Position numbers and translations under genes: made by a program. The notes below the pieces were generated by a model that had not been told where the DNA came from, searched no databases, and saw nothing but the letters and a program-made list of their open reading frames with translations. This document shows positions 1 to 5,770 of a stretch of 9,599 bases of DNA, piece after piece. This stretch comes from Pseudomonadota bacterium (GTDB lineage Bacteria > Pseudomonadota > Gammaproteobacteria > Acidithiobacillales > Acidithiobacillaceae). The stretch's first letter is position 1. Every line of letters begins with the position of its first letter. Location of the stretch: assembly GCA_021839095.1 (NCBI GenBank), contig JAKCBU010000023.1, positions 1 to 9,599 of the forward strand. Reading direction: 5' to 3'.

Positions 1-704
1 TGGCGCGCGGTGGCCGCGTCGTCCTCGCCGGGCGACCCAATGTCGGCAAATCCAGCCTGATGAACGCCCTCGCCCGGCGCGAATCCGCCATCGTCACCGC
101 CATCCCCGGGACCACCCGCGACCTGCTGCGTGAGGAGATCCTCCTGAACGGGCTGCCGGTGGAACTCATCGACACCGCTGGCCTGCGTCAGGCCGGCGAC
201 GCCGTGGAGGCGGAAGGCATCGCCCGCGCCCGCCATATCCTGCACAGCGCGCAACTGATTCTTCTGGTGGCCGATGCCAGCGTCGGTTGGCAAGCAGAGG
301 ACGAAGCCATCCTGCGCGACTTGCCGGAAGGACCGCGCCGAATCATCTGGAACAAGTCGGATCTGGTCTCCGCCCCACCGCCCACCCCGGCGGGCGAGGC
401 AGCCGTCGCCCTCTCCGCCCAAACCGGCGCGGGTCTCGATGCATTGCACCAGGGCATGATCGAAGCGCTGGGCATGCACGGCGGCAACTGCCCCTTCAGC
501 GCCCGCCGCCGCCACGTCGAAGCGCTGGAAGATTGCCTGGATCAACTCAATACCGCGAAAGACCTGCACAGCGTCGGCGGGGTACCCGAATTGGTCGCCC
601 AGTCCCTACGCGAAGCCGCCGGCGCCCTGGCCCGCGTCACCGGCCACATCGATGCGGAAGACATCCTCGGCGAGATTTTTTCCCGCTTTTGCATCGGGAA
701 ATGA
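1..704 (+). CDS. mnmE: MnmE (TrmE) tRNA modification GTPase, 3' part only
   Basis: This is the C-terminal half of MnmE, the GTPase that works with MnmG to put the carboxymethylaminomethyl group on C5 of wobble uridine 34 of certain tRNAs. The reading frame is open from base 3, so the gene begins outside the window; about 233 of the usual ~450 residues are visible. The G domain is complete: P-loop GRPNVGKS (bases 30-53), GTTRD switch I, DTAGLR (G3) and NKSD (G4). A helical domain follows, ending in the family's invariant C-terminal FCIGK, whose cysteine is required for the modification. The missing N-terminal part would hold the tetrahydrofolate-binding domain. The gene converges on hsp20, with a GC hairpin just after the stop. 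The identification is secure. Confidence 0.97.
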   Translation, partial: ARGGRVVLAGRPNVGKSSLMNALARRESAIVTAIPGTTRDLLREEILLNGLPVELIDTAGLRQAGDAVEAEGIARARHILHSAQLILLVADASVGWQAEDEAILRDLPEGPRRIIWNKSDLVSAPPPTPAGEAAVALSAQTGAGLDALHQGMIEALGMHGGNCPFSARRRHVEALEDCLDQLNTAKDLHSVGGVPELVAQSLREAAGALARVTGHIDAEDILGEIFSRFCIGK

Positions 705-709
705 AGCGT

Positions 710-745
710 CCGGCGCCGGCGGGTAAAACGCCCGGCCGGCGCCGG
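710..745. terminator. GC-rich hairpin between convergent mnmE and hsp20, possible terminator
   Basis: Arms at 710-723 and 731-745 pair almost perfectly: CCGGCGCCGGC matches GCCGGCGCCGG, extended inward by GGG/CCC with one bulged G, around a 7-base loop. It starts six bases after the mnmE stop and ends 29 bases from the hsp20 stop. This is the position of a shared terminator for convergent genes. Neither strand has a clear T-run after the stem, so it does not fit the classic intrinsic terminator. It may instead act as a 3'-end stabiliser, or work with Rho. Confidence 0.45.
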
Positions 746-774
746 TCTTCACCACCATTCATCCGGACTCGCGC

Positions 775-1227
775 TTATTCCACCGCGATCTTCCGCCGTT
801 TGGCCGACTCCGCCTTGGGCAGAACCAACTCCAGCACCCCCTCCTTATAAGCGGCCTTTGTCTGGCTGGCATCCACATCCACCGGCAGCTGCACCGTGCG
901 GGAAAACTCGCCATAGCGACGCTCACGATAGATGTATTTCCCTTCCTCCTGAGACTGGATCTCTTCCTTCTTGCCGCTGATATACACCTGGTTCCCGTGC
1001 ACCTGAACGTCCAGCAGATCCTTGTTCATACCCGGGACTTCGGCCTTGATGACTATTTCGTTGTCGCGATCGATCACATCGATATGCGCGATGTGCGCAC
1101 GCGGCGCGCCATTACTCGCCTGTACGGAAGAGCGAAAAACGCCCGGAAGTACCGAATCAAAGAATTGCTCCAACGGGTCCACGGAACGGACCGGCTGTGC
1201 GACCGACTTTGTTTTTTCATCCACCAT
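775..1227 (-). CDS. Hsp20 / alpha-crystallin family small heat-shock protein
   Basis: A 150-residue small heat-shock protein, an ATP-independent holdase chaperone that forms oligomers and keeps unfolding proteins soluble in the cytoplasm. The N-terminal region (1-47) is variable, as usual. The alpha-crystallin domain spans about 48-138, including the KAEVPGMNKDLLDV stretch (61-74), RERRYGEFSRTVQLP (101-115) and the signature GVLELVLPK (130-138). The short tail KRRKIAVE carries an I-x-V version of the C-terminal anchoring motif. The ATG at 1227 is preceded by AGGAGA with 7-base spacing, so the start is firm. A sigma32-type promoter lies directly upstream. The gene stands alone as its own unit, transcribed toward mnmE. 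Confidence 0.96.
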   Translation of the reverse strand: MVDEKTKSVAQPVRSVDPLEQFFDSVLPGVFRSSVQASNGAPRAHIAHIDVIDRDNEIVIKAEVPGMNKDLLDVQVHGNQVYISGKKEEIQSQEEGKYIYRERRYGEFSRTVQLPVDVDASQTKAAYKEGVLELVLPKAESAKRRKIAVE

Positions 1228-1275
1228 GATCGAATCTCCTTATTGAGTCAACGTCATGAAAACCACCACATTCGA

Positions 1276-1307
1276 TGGATGGGGGCCGCGGAAAAGAATT
1301 TCAAGGG
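1276..1307 (-). promoter_or_regulatory. Sigma32 (RpoH) heat-shock promoter of hsp20
   Basis: On the minus strand CCCTTGAA (1307-1300) is followed 15 bases later by CCCCATCCA (1284-1276). The sigma32 consensus is CCCTTGAA, about 13-15 bases, then CCCCATNTA, so both boxes match almost fully. Spacing becomes 14 if the extra C at 1285 is counted. The predicted start point near 1268-1270 gives a leader of about 41 bases before the hsp20 ATG. The adjacent gene encodes a heat-shock protein, which fits. The promoter sits wholly in the gap between hsp20 and the acyltransferase gene and does not overlap the latter. Confidence 0.88.
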
Positions 1308-1323
1308 CTCCGGATCGGACGCT

Positions 1324-2232
1324 TCAATACGGATAATCCCAGCCCTCCGGCTGGTCCTTGAAACGGCGATGTACCCACCAATATTGTTCGGGAGCTTTAC
1401 GGATGGCCGCCTCCAGCGTGGCGTTCATGGCCGTCGCATCGGCCGTGGCATTGCCGCTGGGGAAGGACTCCGGCATCGGCACGAATTCTATCCGGAAACC
1501 TTGGCCGCGCGGCAGGCGATAGGCAAAGAGACCGAAGACCGGGCTATTGCGGCGCGCCGCCAGCCGTCCGAGCAACGGCGTCGTGCAGGCGGGACGGCCG
1601 AAAAAAGGGGCGTACCCCCCTTCGCGCGGATCGACGTTTTGATCGGGCAGCACGCCCACCACTTCTCCCTGCTGCAATGCGTGCAGAAGAGGGCGAACCC
1701 CGCTCTCCTTCGGGGTCAACCGCGCGCCACTACGGGCGCGCCCGGCCACCATGCGCGCATTGATGGCCGGATTGCCGGTTTCCATATACAGGACGGTGAC
1801 GGGCCAGCGCTGGCCGATATAAAGCACGGCAGCCTCCCAGGCTCCCAGATGGGCCGTAAAGAGAATGACGCCGCGCCCCTCGGCCAGCGCGGCATCCACC
1901 CGCGCTCCCCCATGCACCTCCCGGATCAGGCCGAGGGCACGCGGCAGCGGCCAGTACCACAGTGGTCCCAGTTCCAGGGCCGCCTGACCCAGCGCCCGGA
2001 AATGCGCCCGCCGCAGGGCGTGCCGCTGGGTCAGGCTCTGTGCCGGAAAAACGATGGCGAGATTGGCGTCCACCACCCGACGGGGACGGGACAGACTCAT
2101 CCGGGCCAAATCACCGAGCATCGCTCCCAGGACCGCCCGCCAGCCCCCCGGCAAATGCGCCGCTCCGCGCAACACCCAGACGGCCAGCGCGGCCACCGCC
2201 CTTTGTCCCAGACTTCCCTGCTGCGCCGTCAC
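1324..2232 (-). CDS. LpxL/HtrB-family lipid A (Kdo2-lipid IVA) acyltransferase
   Basis: An inner-membrane acyltransferase of the lipid A late-acylation family, which moves a fatty acid from acyl-ACP to Kdo2-lipid IVA or a related glycolipid. Counting from the longer GTG start at 2250 (308 residues), the catalytic H-x4-E motif is HLGAWE (134-139), the LPDQN motif is at 201-205, and the family's ending [14 protein letters not shown] is at 290-303. An amphipathic or hydrophobic N-terminus (about 17-50) fits membrane association. Two GTG starts are possible. I prefer 2232 (302 residues) because AGGAG lies 9 bases upstream, while 2250 has no ribosome-binding site and would lie only a few bases from the predicted transcript start. 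Which position it acylates (LpxL, LpxM or LpxP type) cannot be told from sequence alone. It is divergent from nadD. Confidence 0.92.
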   Translation of the reverse strand: MTAQQGSLGQRAVAALAVWVLRGAAHLPGGWRAVLGAMLGDLARMSLSRPRRVVDANLAIVFPAQSLTQRHALRRAHFRALGQAALELGPLWYWPLPRALGLIREVHGGARVDAALAEGRGVILFTAHLGAWEAAVLYIGQRWPVTVLYMETGNPAINARMVAGRARSGARLTPKESGVRPLLHALQQGEVVGVLPDQNVDPREGGYAPFFGRPACTTPLLGRLAARRNSPVFGLFAYRLPRGQGFRIEFVPMPESFPSGNATADATAMNATLEAAIRKAPEQYWWVHRRFKDQPEGWDYPY

Positions 2233-2237
2233 GTCGC

Positions 2238-2247
2238 CCTTCTCCTC
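2238..2247 (-). promoter_or_regulatory. Ribosome-binding site that decides the acyltransferase start
   Basis: The minus strand reads GGAGGAGAAGG immediately upstream of the GTG at 2232. AGGAG (2246-2242) is 9 bases away, and a second weaker AAGG core is 5 bases away. The first in-frame GTG (2250) overlaps this purine run and has no comparable signal ahead of it, so translation more likely begins at 2232. Confidence 0.6.
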
Positions 2248-2262
2248 CACGCCACAGCCCGC

Positions 2263-2268
2263 ATTGTA
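2263..2268 (-). promoter_or_regulatory. Candidate -10 box (TACAAT) for the acyltransferase gene
   Basis: TACAAT on the minus strand matches the sigma70 -10 consensus at five of six positions. It would start a transcript near 2256, giving a leader of about 24 bases to the GTG at 2232. No good -35 is seen: the best at 16-base spacing is TTCGGA, three of six. This is a modest prediction, supported by its place in a divergent intergenic gap. Confidence 0.4.
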
Positions 2269-2324
2269 AGGGAGGACAGGGCATTCCGAAACGGGGTCGA
2301 CTTCCCCCCGACGCGGCCCTTGGT

Positions 2325-2330
2325 TATATT
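2325..2330 (+). promoter_or_regulatory. Candidate -10 box (TATATT) of the nadD-rng operon, implying a leaderless start
   Basis: TATATT ends six bases before the nadD ATG (2337). A transcript would therefore start at or within a base or two of the initiation codon. No Shine-Dalgarno sequence lies in the preceding 20 bases, consistent with a leaderless mRNA. The -35 region is poor: TTCCCC at 17-base spacing. A TG pair sits one base out of register for an extended -10. Confidence 0.42.
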
Positions 2331-2336
2331 GCCGTA

Positions 2337-2993
2337 ATGCACGATTCCAGCAACGACGATCTGGTCATCCTCGGCGGGACCTTTGATCCTATCCACTACG
2401 GGCATTTGCGCGCGGTGGAGGAAGTGCGTCAAGCCCTCGCCATCGCGCAGGTCATGCTGATTCCCGCCGGGCATCCGCCCCACCGCCAAAGCCCCTGGGC
2501 CGATGCCCACCATCGCCTGGTCATGGCCCGCATCGCCGTAGCCCACCACCCACGCTTCAGCGTCACTTCCTTGGAAGTGGAGCGCGCGGGGCCATCCTAT
2601 ACCGTCGACACCCTCAACACCCTGCGCCAGCAGCGCCCCCAGGCCATCCTGGCCATGGTCATTGGCATGGACGCCTTTCTGCGCTTCGATACCTGGCGGG
2701 ATTGGCAGCACATTCTGGAGCTTACACACCTCATCGTCACGGGGCGCCCCGGCTGGCCCGCGGCCGAGTTGCCGGAAGCCTTGCGCCAAGCCCTTTATCA
2801 GCGTCGATGCGAGGATGTCGGCACCCTGCGCCGGGCGCCGGCGGGACACATTTTGTTTCACACCGTCACCGCCTTGGAGATCTCCGCAACGAGTATCCGC
2901 AGCCTGCTCGCCAGCCGTCAAAGTCCGCGCTTCCTGTTACCGGACGAAGTATTGGATTATATTGAGGCCGAACGGCTCTACCAAAACCCATAG
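2337..2993 (+). CDS. nadD: NadD, nicotinate-nucleotide adenylyltransferase
   Basis: NadD transfers AMP from ATP to nicotinic acid mononucleotide, giving deamido-NAD, the shared step of de novo and salvage NAD synthesis in the cytoplasm. The protein has 218 residues, a normal length. It has the nucleotidyltransferase motif [11 protein letters not shown] (13-23), the IGMDAF substrate-binding stretch (109-114) and the C-terminal ISATSIR motif (182-188), followed by the usual [16 protein letters not shown] ending. The ATG at 2337 is the only sensible start: no other start codon lies close upstream in frame, and the G-G-T-F-D motif must be kept. It heads a run of seven same-strand genes; rsfS follows after 24 bases, as in many bacteria where nadD and rsfS are adjacent. 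Confidence 0.97.
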   Translation: MHDSSNDDLVILGGTFDPIHYGHLRAVEEVRQALAIAQVMLIPAGHPPHRQSPWADAHHRLVMARIAVAHHPRFSVTSLEVERAGPSYTVDTLNTLRQQRPQAILAMVIGMDAFLRFDTWRDWQHILELTHLIVTGRPGWPAAELPEALRQALYQRRCEDVGTLRRAPAGHILFHTVTALEISATSIRSLLASRQSPRFLLPDEVLDYIEAERLYQNP

Positions 2994-3017
2994 CCCGACC
3001 ATAGAGGATCATCACCC

Positions 3018-3374
3018 TTGGCGACAGCAGAAAATCTCCGCGACCTGGCCATCTCCGTTCTGGATGAACATAAAGCACTCGACATCAAGAGTATCGATGT
3101 CCGCAAACAAACCGACATCACCGACTATCTCGTCATCGCCTCCGGCAACTCCGATCGCCACCTGCGGGCGCTGGCCGACGCGGTGATGGCCCGTATGCGC
3201 GAGGAGGGCATTCGACCCATTGGCAAAGAGGGGCTTGCCGTCGGTGACTGGGTGCTGGTGGATCTTGGCGATGTGGTGGTCCACGTCATGCGGCCGGAAG
3301 TGCGCGATTTTTATCAACTGGAGCGTCTCTGGGGAGAGTTGCCCCAAATACGCAGTCAAAGCGAGAGTCGGTGA
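3018..3374 (+). CDS. rsfS: RsfS (Iojap family) ribosomal silencing factor
   Basis: RsfS binds protein uL14 on the 50S subunit and blocks joining with 30S, lowering translation in stationary phase or starvation. The 118-residue protein carries the Iojap/RsfS core: DITDYLVIASGNSDRHLRALAD in the N-terminal half and GDWVLVDLGDVVVHVM followed by FYQLERLWGELP at the end. This is close to E. coli RsfS (105 residues), with a short C-terminal extension. It starts with TTG at 3018; no ATG or GTG is available between the nadD stop and the conserved core. A GAGG sequence lies 10 bases upstream. The gene sits between nadD and rlmH, its usual neighbours. Confidence 0.96.
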   Translation: MATAENLRDLAISVLDEHKALDIKSIDVRKQTDITDYLVIASGNSDRHLRALADAVMARMREEGIRPIGKEGLAVGDWVLVDLGDVVVHVMRPEVRDFYQLERLWGELPQIRSQSESR

Positions 3375-3380
3375 TCCGCC

Positions 3381-3854
3381 ATGCGCCTCTGGGTGCTGGC
3401 CATCGGCCGCAAAATGCCGACGTGGGTAGACGCTGGCGTGGCCGAATACACCACCCGGATGCCACCGCAACTGCGCGTCGAATGGCGCGGGTTATCTCTG
3501 GCGCGGCGCCAGCGCGGCGGGGATCCGATGCGCTGGCGCCGCGAGGAGGGCGAACGCATTCTCGCCGCCACTCCCGCCGGAGTCGAGCGGGTGGCACTGG
3601 ACGTCGGGGGGCGGTATCTGGACAGCGCGGCCCTGGCGCGACGCATCGAGACCTGGTTCAATGGCGGGCGCGACGTGGCCTTGTGGATTGGCGGCCCGGA
3701 TGGTCTCGACCCGACCCTGCAACCAGACTGGCGCTGGTCGCTATCGCCGTTGACCCTCGCCCATCCGGTGGTGCGTGTCGTATTGGCCGAACAGTTATAC
3801 CGGGCTTGGAGCATTCAGGCCGGTTTGCCCTATCATCGTGGCGGAGAGGAGTAA
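3381..3854 (+). CDS. rlmH: RlmH, 23S rRNA pseudouridine-1915 N3-methyltransferase
   Basis: RlmH is a SPOUT-class methyltransferase that uses S-adenosylmethionine to methylate pseudouridine 1915 in helix 69 of 23S rRNA, acting on assembled 70S ribosomes. The 157-residue length matches the family (about 155). Visible signatures are the N-terminal VLAIGRKMPTWVDAGVAEY, the SAM-binding knot loop IGGPDGL (103-109), and the C-terminal LTLAHPVVRVVLAEQLYRAW stretch ending in PYHR. The ATG at 3381 lies six bases after the rsfS stop. The upstream ribosome-binding site is weak (GGTGA), so translation may depend on coupling to rsfS. Its nearness to rsfS fits a shared 50S-linked role. Confidence 0.97.
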   Translation: MRLWVLAIGRKMPTWVDAGVAEYTTRMPPQLRVEWRGLSLARRQRGGDPMRWRREEGERILAATPAGVERVALDVGGRYLDSAALARRIETWFNGGRDVALWIGGPDGLDPTLQPDWRWSLSPLTLAHPVVRVVLAEQLYRAWSIQAGLPYHRGGEE

Positions 3855-3861
3855 CGCTGAC

Positions 3862-4299
3862 GTGAACAAGCTATGGAATCACCCCATGTATCCCCGATTA
3901 GGGATGGCGCTGGCCCTGACTCTGGGTCTCGGCGCCTGTGCCCAGATCGTGCAGGTCAGCCCGCGGCAAAGCGCCGCCGACACGATTTCCGTGCAGGCCG
4001 GCCGGGAACGCATTCTCGCCCTCTCACCGGCGGTCAGCGCACGGCAACTGGCGCCGGCGCGACAGGCCCTGAGTGCCGCGCGCGCGGCGGTTGCGCGCGG
4101 CGACTACACCCTGGCAAGCCGCCAGACCCTGCTCGCCAAAACCCTGCTCGACAATATTCAGACCCGCCTCAACAGCGCATCCACCGACAGCCAGCGGACA
4201 GCACTGCAAAGCCAGATCGCCGATTTGCAGAGTCGCAACGCCTCGCTCCGGCAACAGATTGCCGCCACCAAGGCACAGATCGCCCAGGAGGCCCCGTGA
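3862..4299 (+). CDS. Small outer-membrane-type lipoprotein with C-terminal coiled coil, DUF4398-like
   Basis: A 145-residue predicted lipoprotein of unknown function. From the GTG at 3862, a hydrophobic stretch (about 13-25) runs into the lipobox LGAC, giving a lipidated cysteine at residue 26. The following residue is alanine, not aspartate, so outer-membrane sorting is expected. The mature part is mostly helical and rich in Ala, Arg and Gln: an alanine-rich segment (about 61-100) resembling DUF4398 proteins, then a heptad-like coiled coil (about 108-143). GTG is preferred because AGGAG (3847-3851) lies 10 bases upstream; an ATG at 3886 would also keep the lipobox but has no good ribosome-binding site. 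It is coupled to the next gene by a one-base overlap. The DUF4398 link is from memory of such neighbours and is tentative. Confidence 0.78.
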   Translation: MNKLWNHPMYPRLGMALALTLGLGACAQIVQVSPRQSAADTISVQAGRERILALSPAVSARQLAPARQALSAARAAVARGDYTLASRQTLLAKTLLDNIQTRLNSASTDSQRTALQSQIADLQSRNASLRQQIAATKAQIAQEAP

Positions 4300-5186
4300 T
4301 GCGCGCCCGTCATCTTATCGCCGCCGCCGCCCTGCTCGTTACCCTCCCTGGGGTGGCGCTGGCCGATGCCACGACGACCCATGCGCTGCGGCAAGCCCTT
4401 CAGCGACTCCAGGAGGCGCAACGCAGCGGCCCGCCCATCCCCCCCGCGACACTTTCCGGTTTACAGAACAGCATTCAGATGATGACCCGCGATCAAGTAG
4501 ATCCGCCCCTCTTTCGGGTGGATCAGGCGATTTTCGACGCCCGCATGGCGGGCTTACGGGAAGAGCGGCACCAGACGGATCAGCAAGGTTCGTTATACCC
4601 CCTGCAAAATCAGGTGCGCTCTTTAACCCGCCAATATCAGTCCCTGCAAACTGAATACGCCAATTTGCGGGCGCAATTGGCGAACAAGACCATGAGCGGC
4701 GCACAAACCCAGCATCTGCAAGCCGAGATCCAGCAGCAAAAACAACTGTTGCAACAGGAAGAGCACCGCCTCGCCGGACTGGCCGGACAACCGTCGGCAA
4801 CACCCAATTCGACGACGGCCCCTCCGGCGGCTGGCTATGGCAAAGCACTCACGGTATACGCCCAGGTCCGGGCCGCTAGCGATGGCGTGCATGTCACCAT
4901 GCCGGTGGACAGTCTGTTCGGCAGCGACAACCGGCTTTCCACCGACGGTGCCCAACGTCTGCGGGCCATTTCCGGAATTCTCAAACAAGCCGCGGTCAGC
5001 GAAATACTGGTACGGGTCTCTCCCCAGCCATTGGGCGCCAATGCGGCGACCCAGCGCGCCGAAACCATACTCCGCACCCTGCGCCGCGACGGCATACCGG
5101 GCCAGGTACTGGCCCTGGCCACGGGTGCCGGCCTCAGCACCGGCGTAGCCGAACTGCTGTTGGTGAACGCCAGCCAGACTCCGTGA
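4299..5186 (+). CDS. Exported coiled-coil protein with a degenerate OmpA-like C-terminal domain
   Basis: A 295-residue predicted periplasmic or cell-wall-associated protein. Residues 1-22 form a Sec signal peptide with cleavage after ALA (A22/D23). A helical region follows, with a long glutamine-rich coiled coil (about 97-162), a Pro/Ser/Thr linker (163-178), and a C-terminal domain (about 182-291) that follows the OmpA/MotB pattern: a VDSLFGSDNRLSTDGAQRL-like first half, a strand, then NAATQRAETILRTL and a final GxGLSTG...LLVN. The TD-type residue that contacts peptidoglycan diaminopimelate is missing (SPQP at that place), while the later Q-R-A is kept. There is no lipobox. The ATG overlaps the lipoprotein stop (TGATG) and has a strong AGGAGG 7 bases upstream. 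Function is unknown; a partnership with the lipoprotein is inferred. Confidence 0.8.
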   Translation: MRARHLIAAAALLVTLPGVALADATTTHALRQALQRLQEAQRSGPPIPPATLSGLQNSIQMMTRDQVDPPLFRVDQAIFDARMAGLREERHQTDQQGSLYPLQNQVRSLTRQYQSLQTEYANLRAQLANKTMSGAQTQHLQAEIQQQKQLLQQEEHRLAGLAGQPSATPNSTTAPPAAGYGKALTVYAQVRAASDGVHVTMPVDSLFGSDNRLSTDGAQRLRAISGILKQAAVSEILVRVSPQPLGANAATQRAETILRTLRRDGIPGQVLALATGAGLSTGVAELLLVNASQTP

Positions 5187-5770
5187 CATCCCTGATTCTC
5201 GCCTCGGCCTCACCACGCCGCCTCGCCCTGCTCCAACAGTTGGGCTATGCGCCGGAGGTCTTGCCGGTCGCTGTGGACGAGACGCCCCGCGCGGGAGAAG
5301 CTCCCGACGCCCTGGCTCGGCGCCTGGCCCACAGCAAGGCGCTCGCCGCGGCGGCAATCCACCCGCAGGACACCATTCTTGCGGCGGATACCGTCGTTGC
5401 TCTGGGGAGTCACCTCTTCGGCAAACCGCGCGACGCCGACGACGCCGCTCGCATGTATCGGGCGCTGGGCGGCGTCTGGCATCAGGTACATACCGCCATC
5501 GCCCTCTTCCACCGCGGCCAGATCACGCTGCGACTGTGCGACAGCGCCGTCCGCCTGCGCGCGCTCAGCACCGCGGAAATGCGGGCTTACTGGGAAACCG
5601 GCGAACCCGCCGACAAAGCCGGCGCCTACGCCATTCAAGGCTTCGGCGCCGTCTTCGTCAGTGCTGTGCAGGGATCTTACAGCGGCGTCGTGGGCCTGCC
5701 CCTTTTCGAAACGGCGGAGTGTCTTGCCGCTTGTGGCCTCCCCCCTCCTTGCCTCCCAGGATACGCATGA
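5183..5770 (+). CDS. maf: Maf/YhdE family dTTP/UTP pyrophosphatase
   Basis: A Maf-type nucleotide pyrophosphatase that hydrolyses dTTP, UTP and modified pyrimidine triphosphates to monophosphates, seen as house-cleaning of the nucleotide pool. The 195-residue protein has SASPRR (8-13), VDETP (31-35), the catalytic Asp in LAADTVVALG (D69), EPADKAGAYAIQGFG (141-155) and GSYSGVVGLPLFET (164-177). This matches the YhdE subgroup rather than YceF. One difference is that the usual SGRxHxV stretch reads GGVWHQV (96-102). The C-terminus has a short Pro/Cys-rich tail. It starts with GTG at 5183, whose GTGA overlaps the stop of the previous gene. The stop overlaps the rng start (ATGA), so translation is probably coupled on both sides. 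Confidence 0.95.
   Translation: MTSLILASASPRRLALLQQLGYAPEVLPVAVDETPRAGEAPDALARRLAHSKALAAAAIHPQDTILAADTVVALGSHLFGKPRDADDAARMYRALGGVWHQVHTAIALFHRGQITLRLCDSAVRLRALSTAEMRAYWETGEPADKAGAYAIQGFGAVFVSAVQGSYSGVVGLPLFETAECLAACGLPPPCLPGYA

Noticed and set aside
1228..1268. A fourU-type RNA thermometer in the hsp20 leader: TTTT could pair with the AGGA of the ribosome-binding site.
   Set aside because: Only four base pairs are possible and the flanking bases do not pair (G-G and C-A), so the hairpin would be too weak. The ROSE motif is also absent.
997..2337. A 446-codon open frame on the plus strand antisense to hsp20 and the acyltransferase.
   Set aside because: It is a shadow of two well-identified genes on the other strand. 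Its translation is Arg/His/Gln/Pro-rich with no recognisable domain, as expected for antisense frames in GC-rich DNA.
3775..3861. An upstream extension of the lipoprotein gene to an ATG inside rlmH.
   Set aside because: It would place about 30 extra residues before the signal peptide and overlap rlmH by 80 bases. The GTG at 3862 has a fitting ribosome-binding site and keeps the lipobox near the N-terminus.
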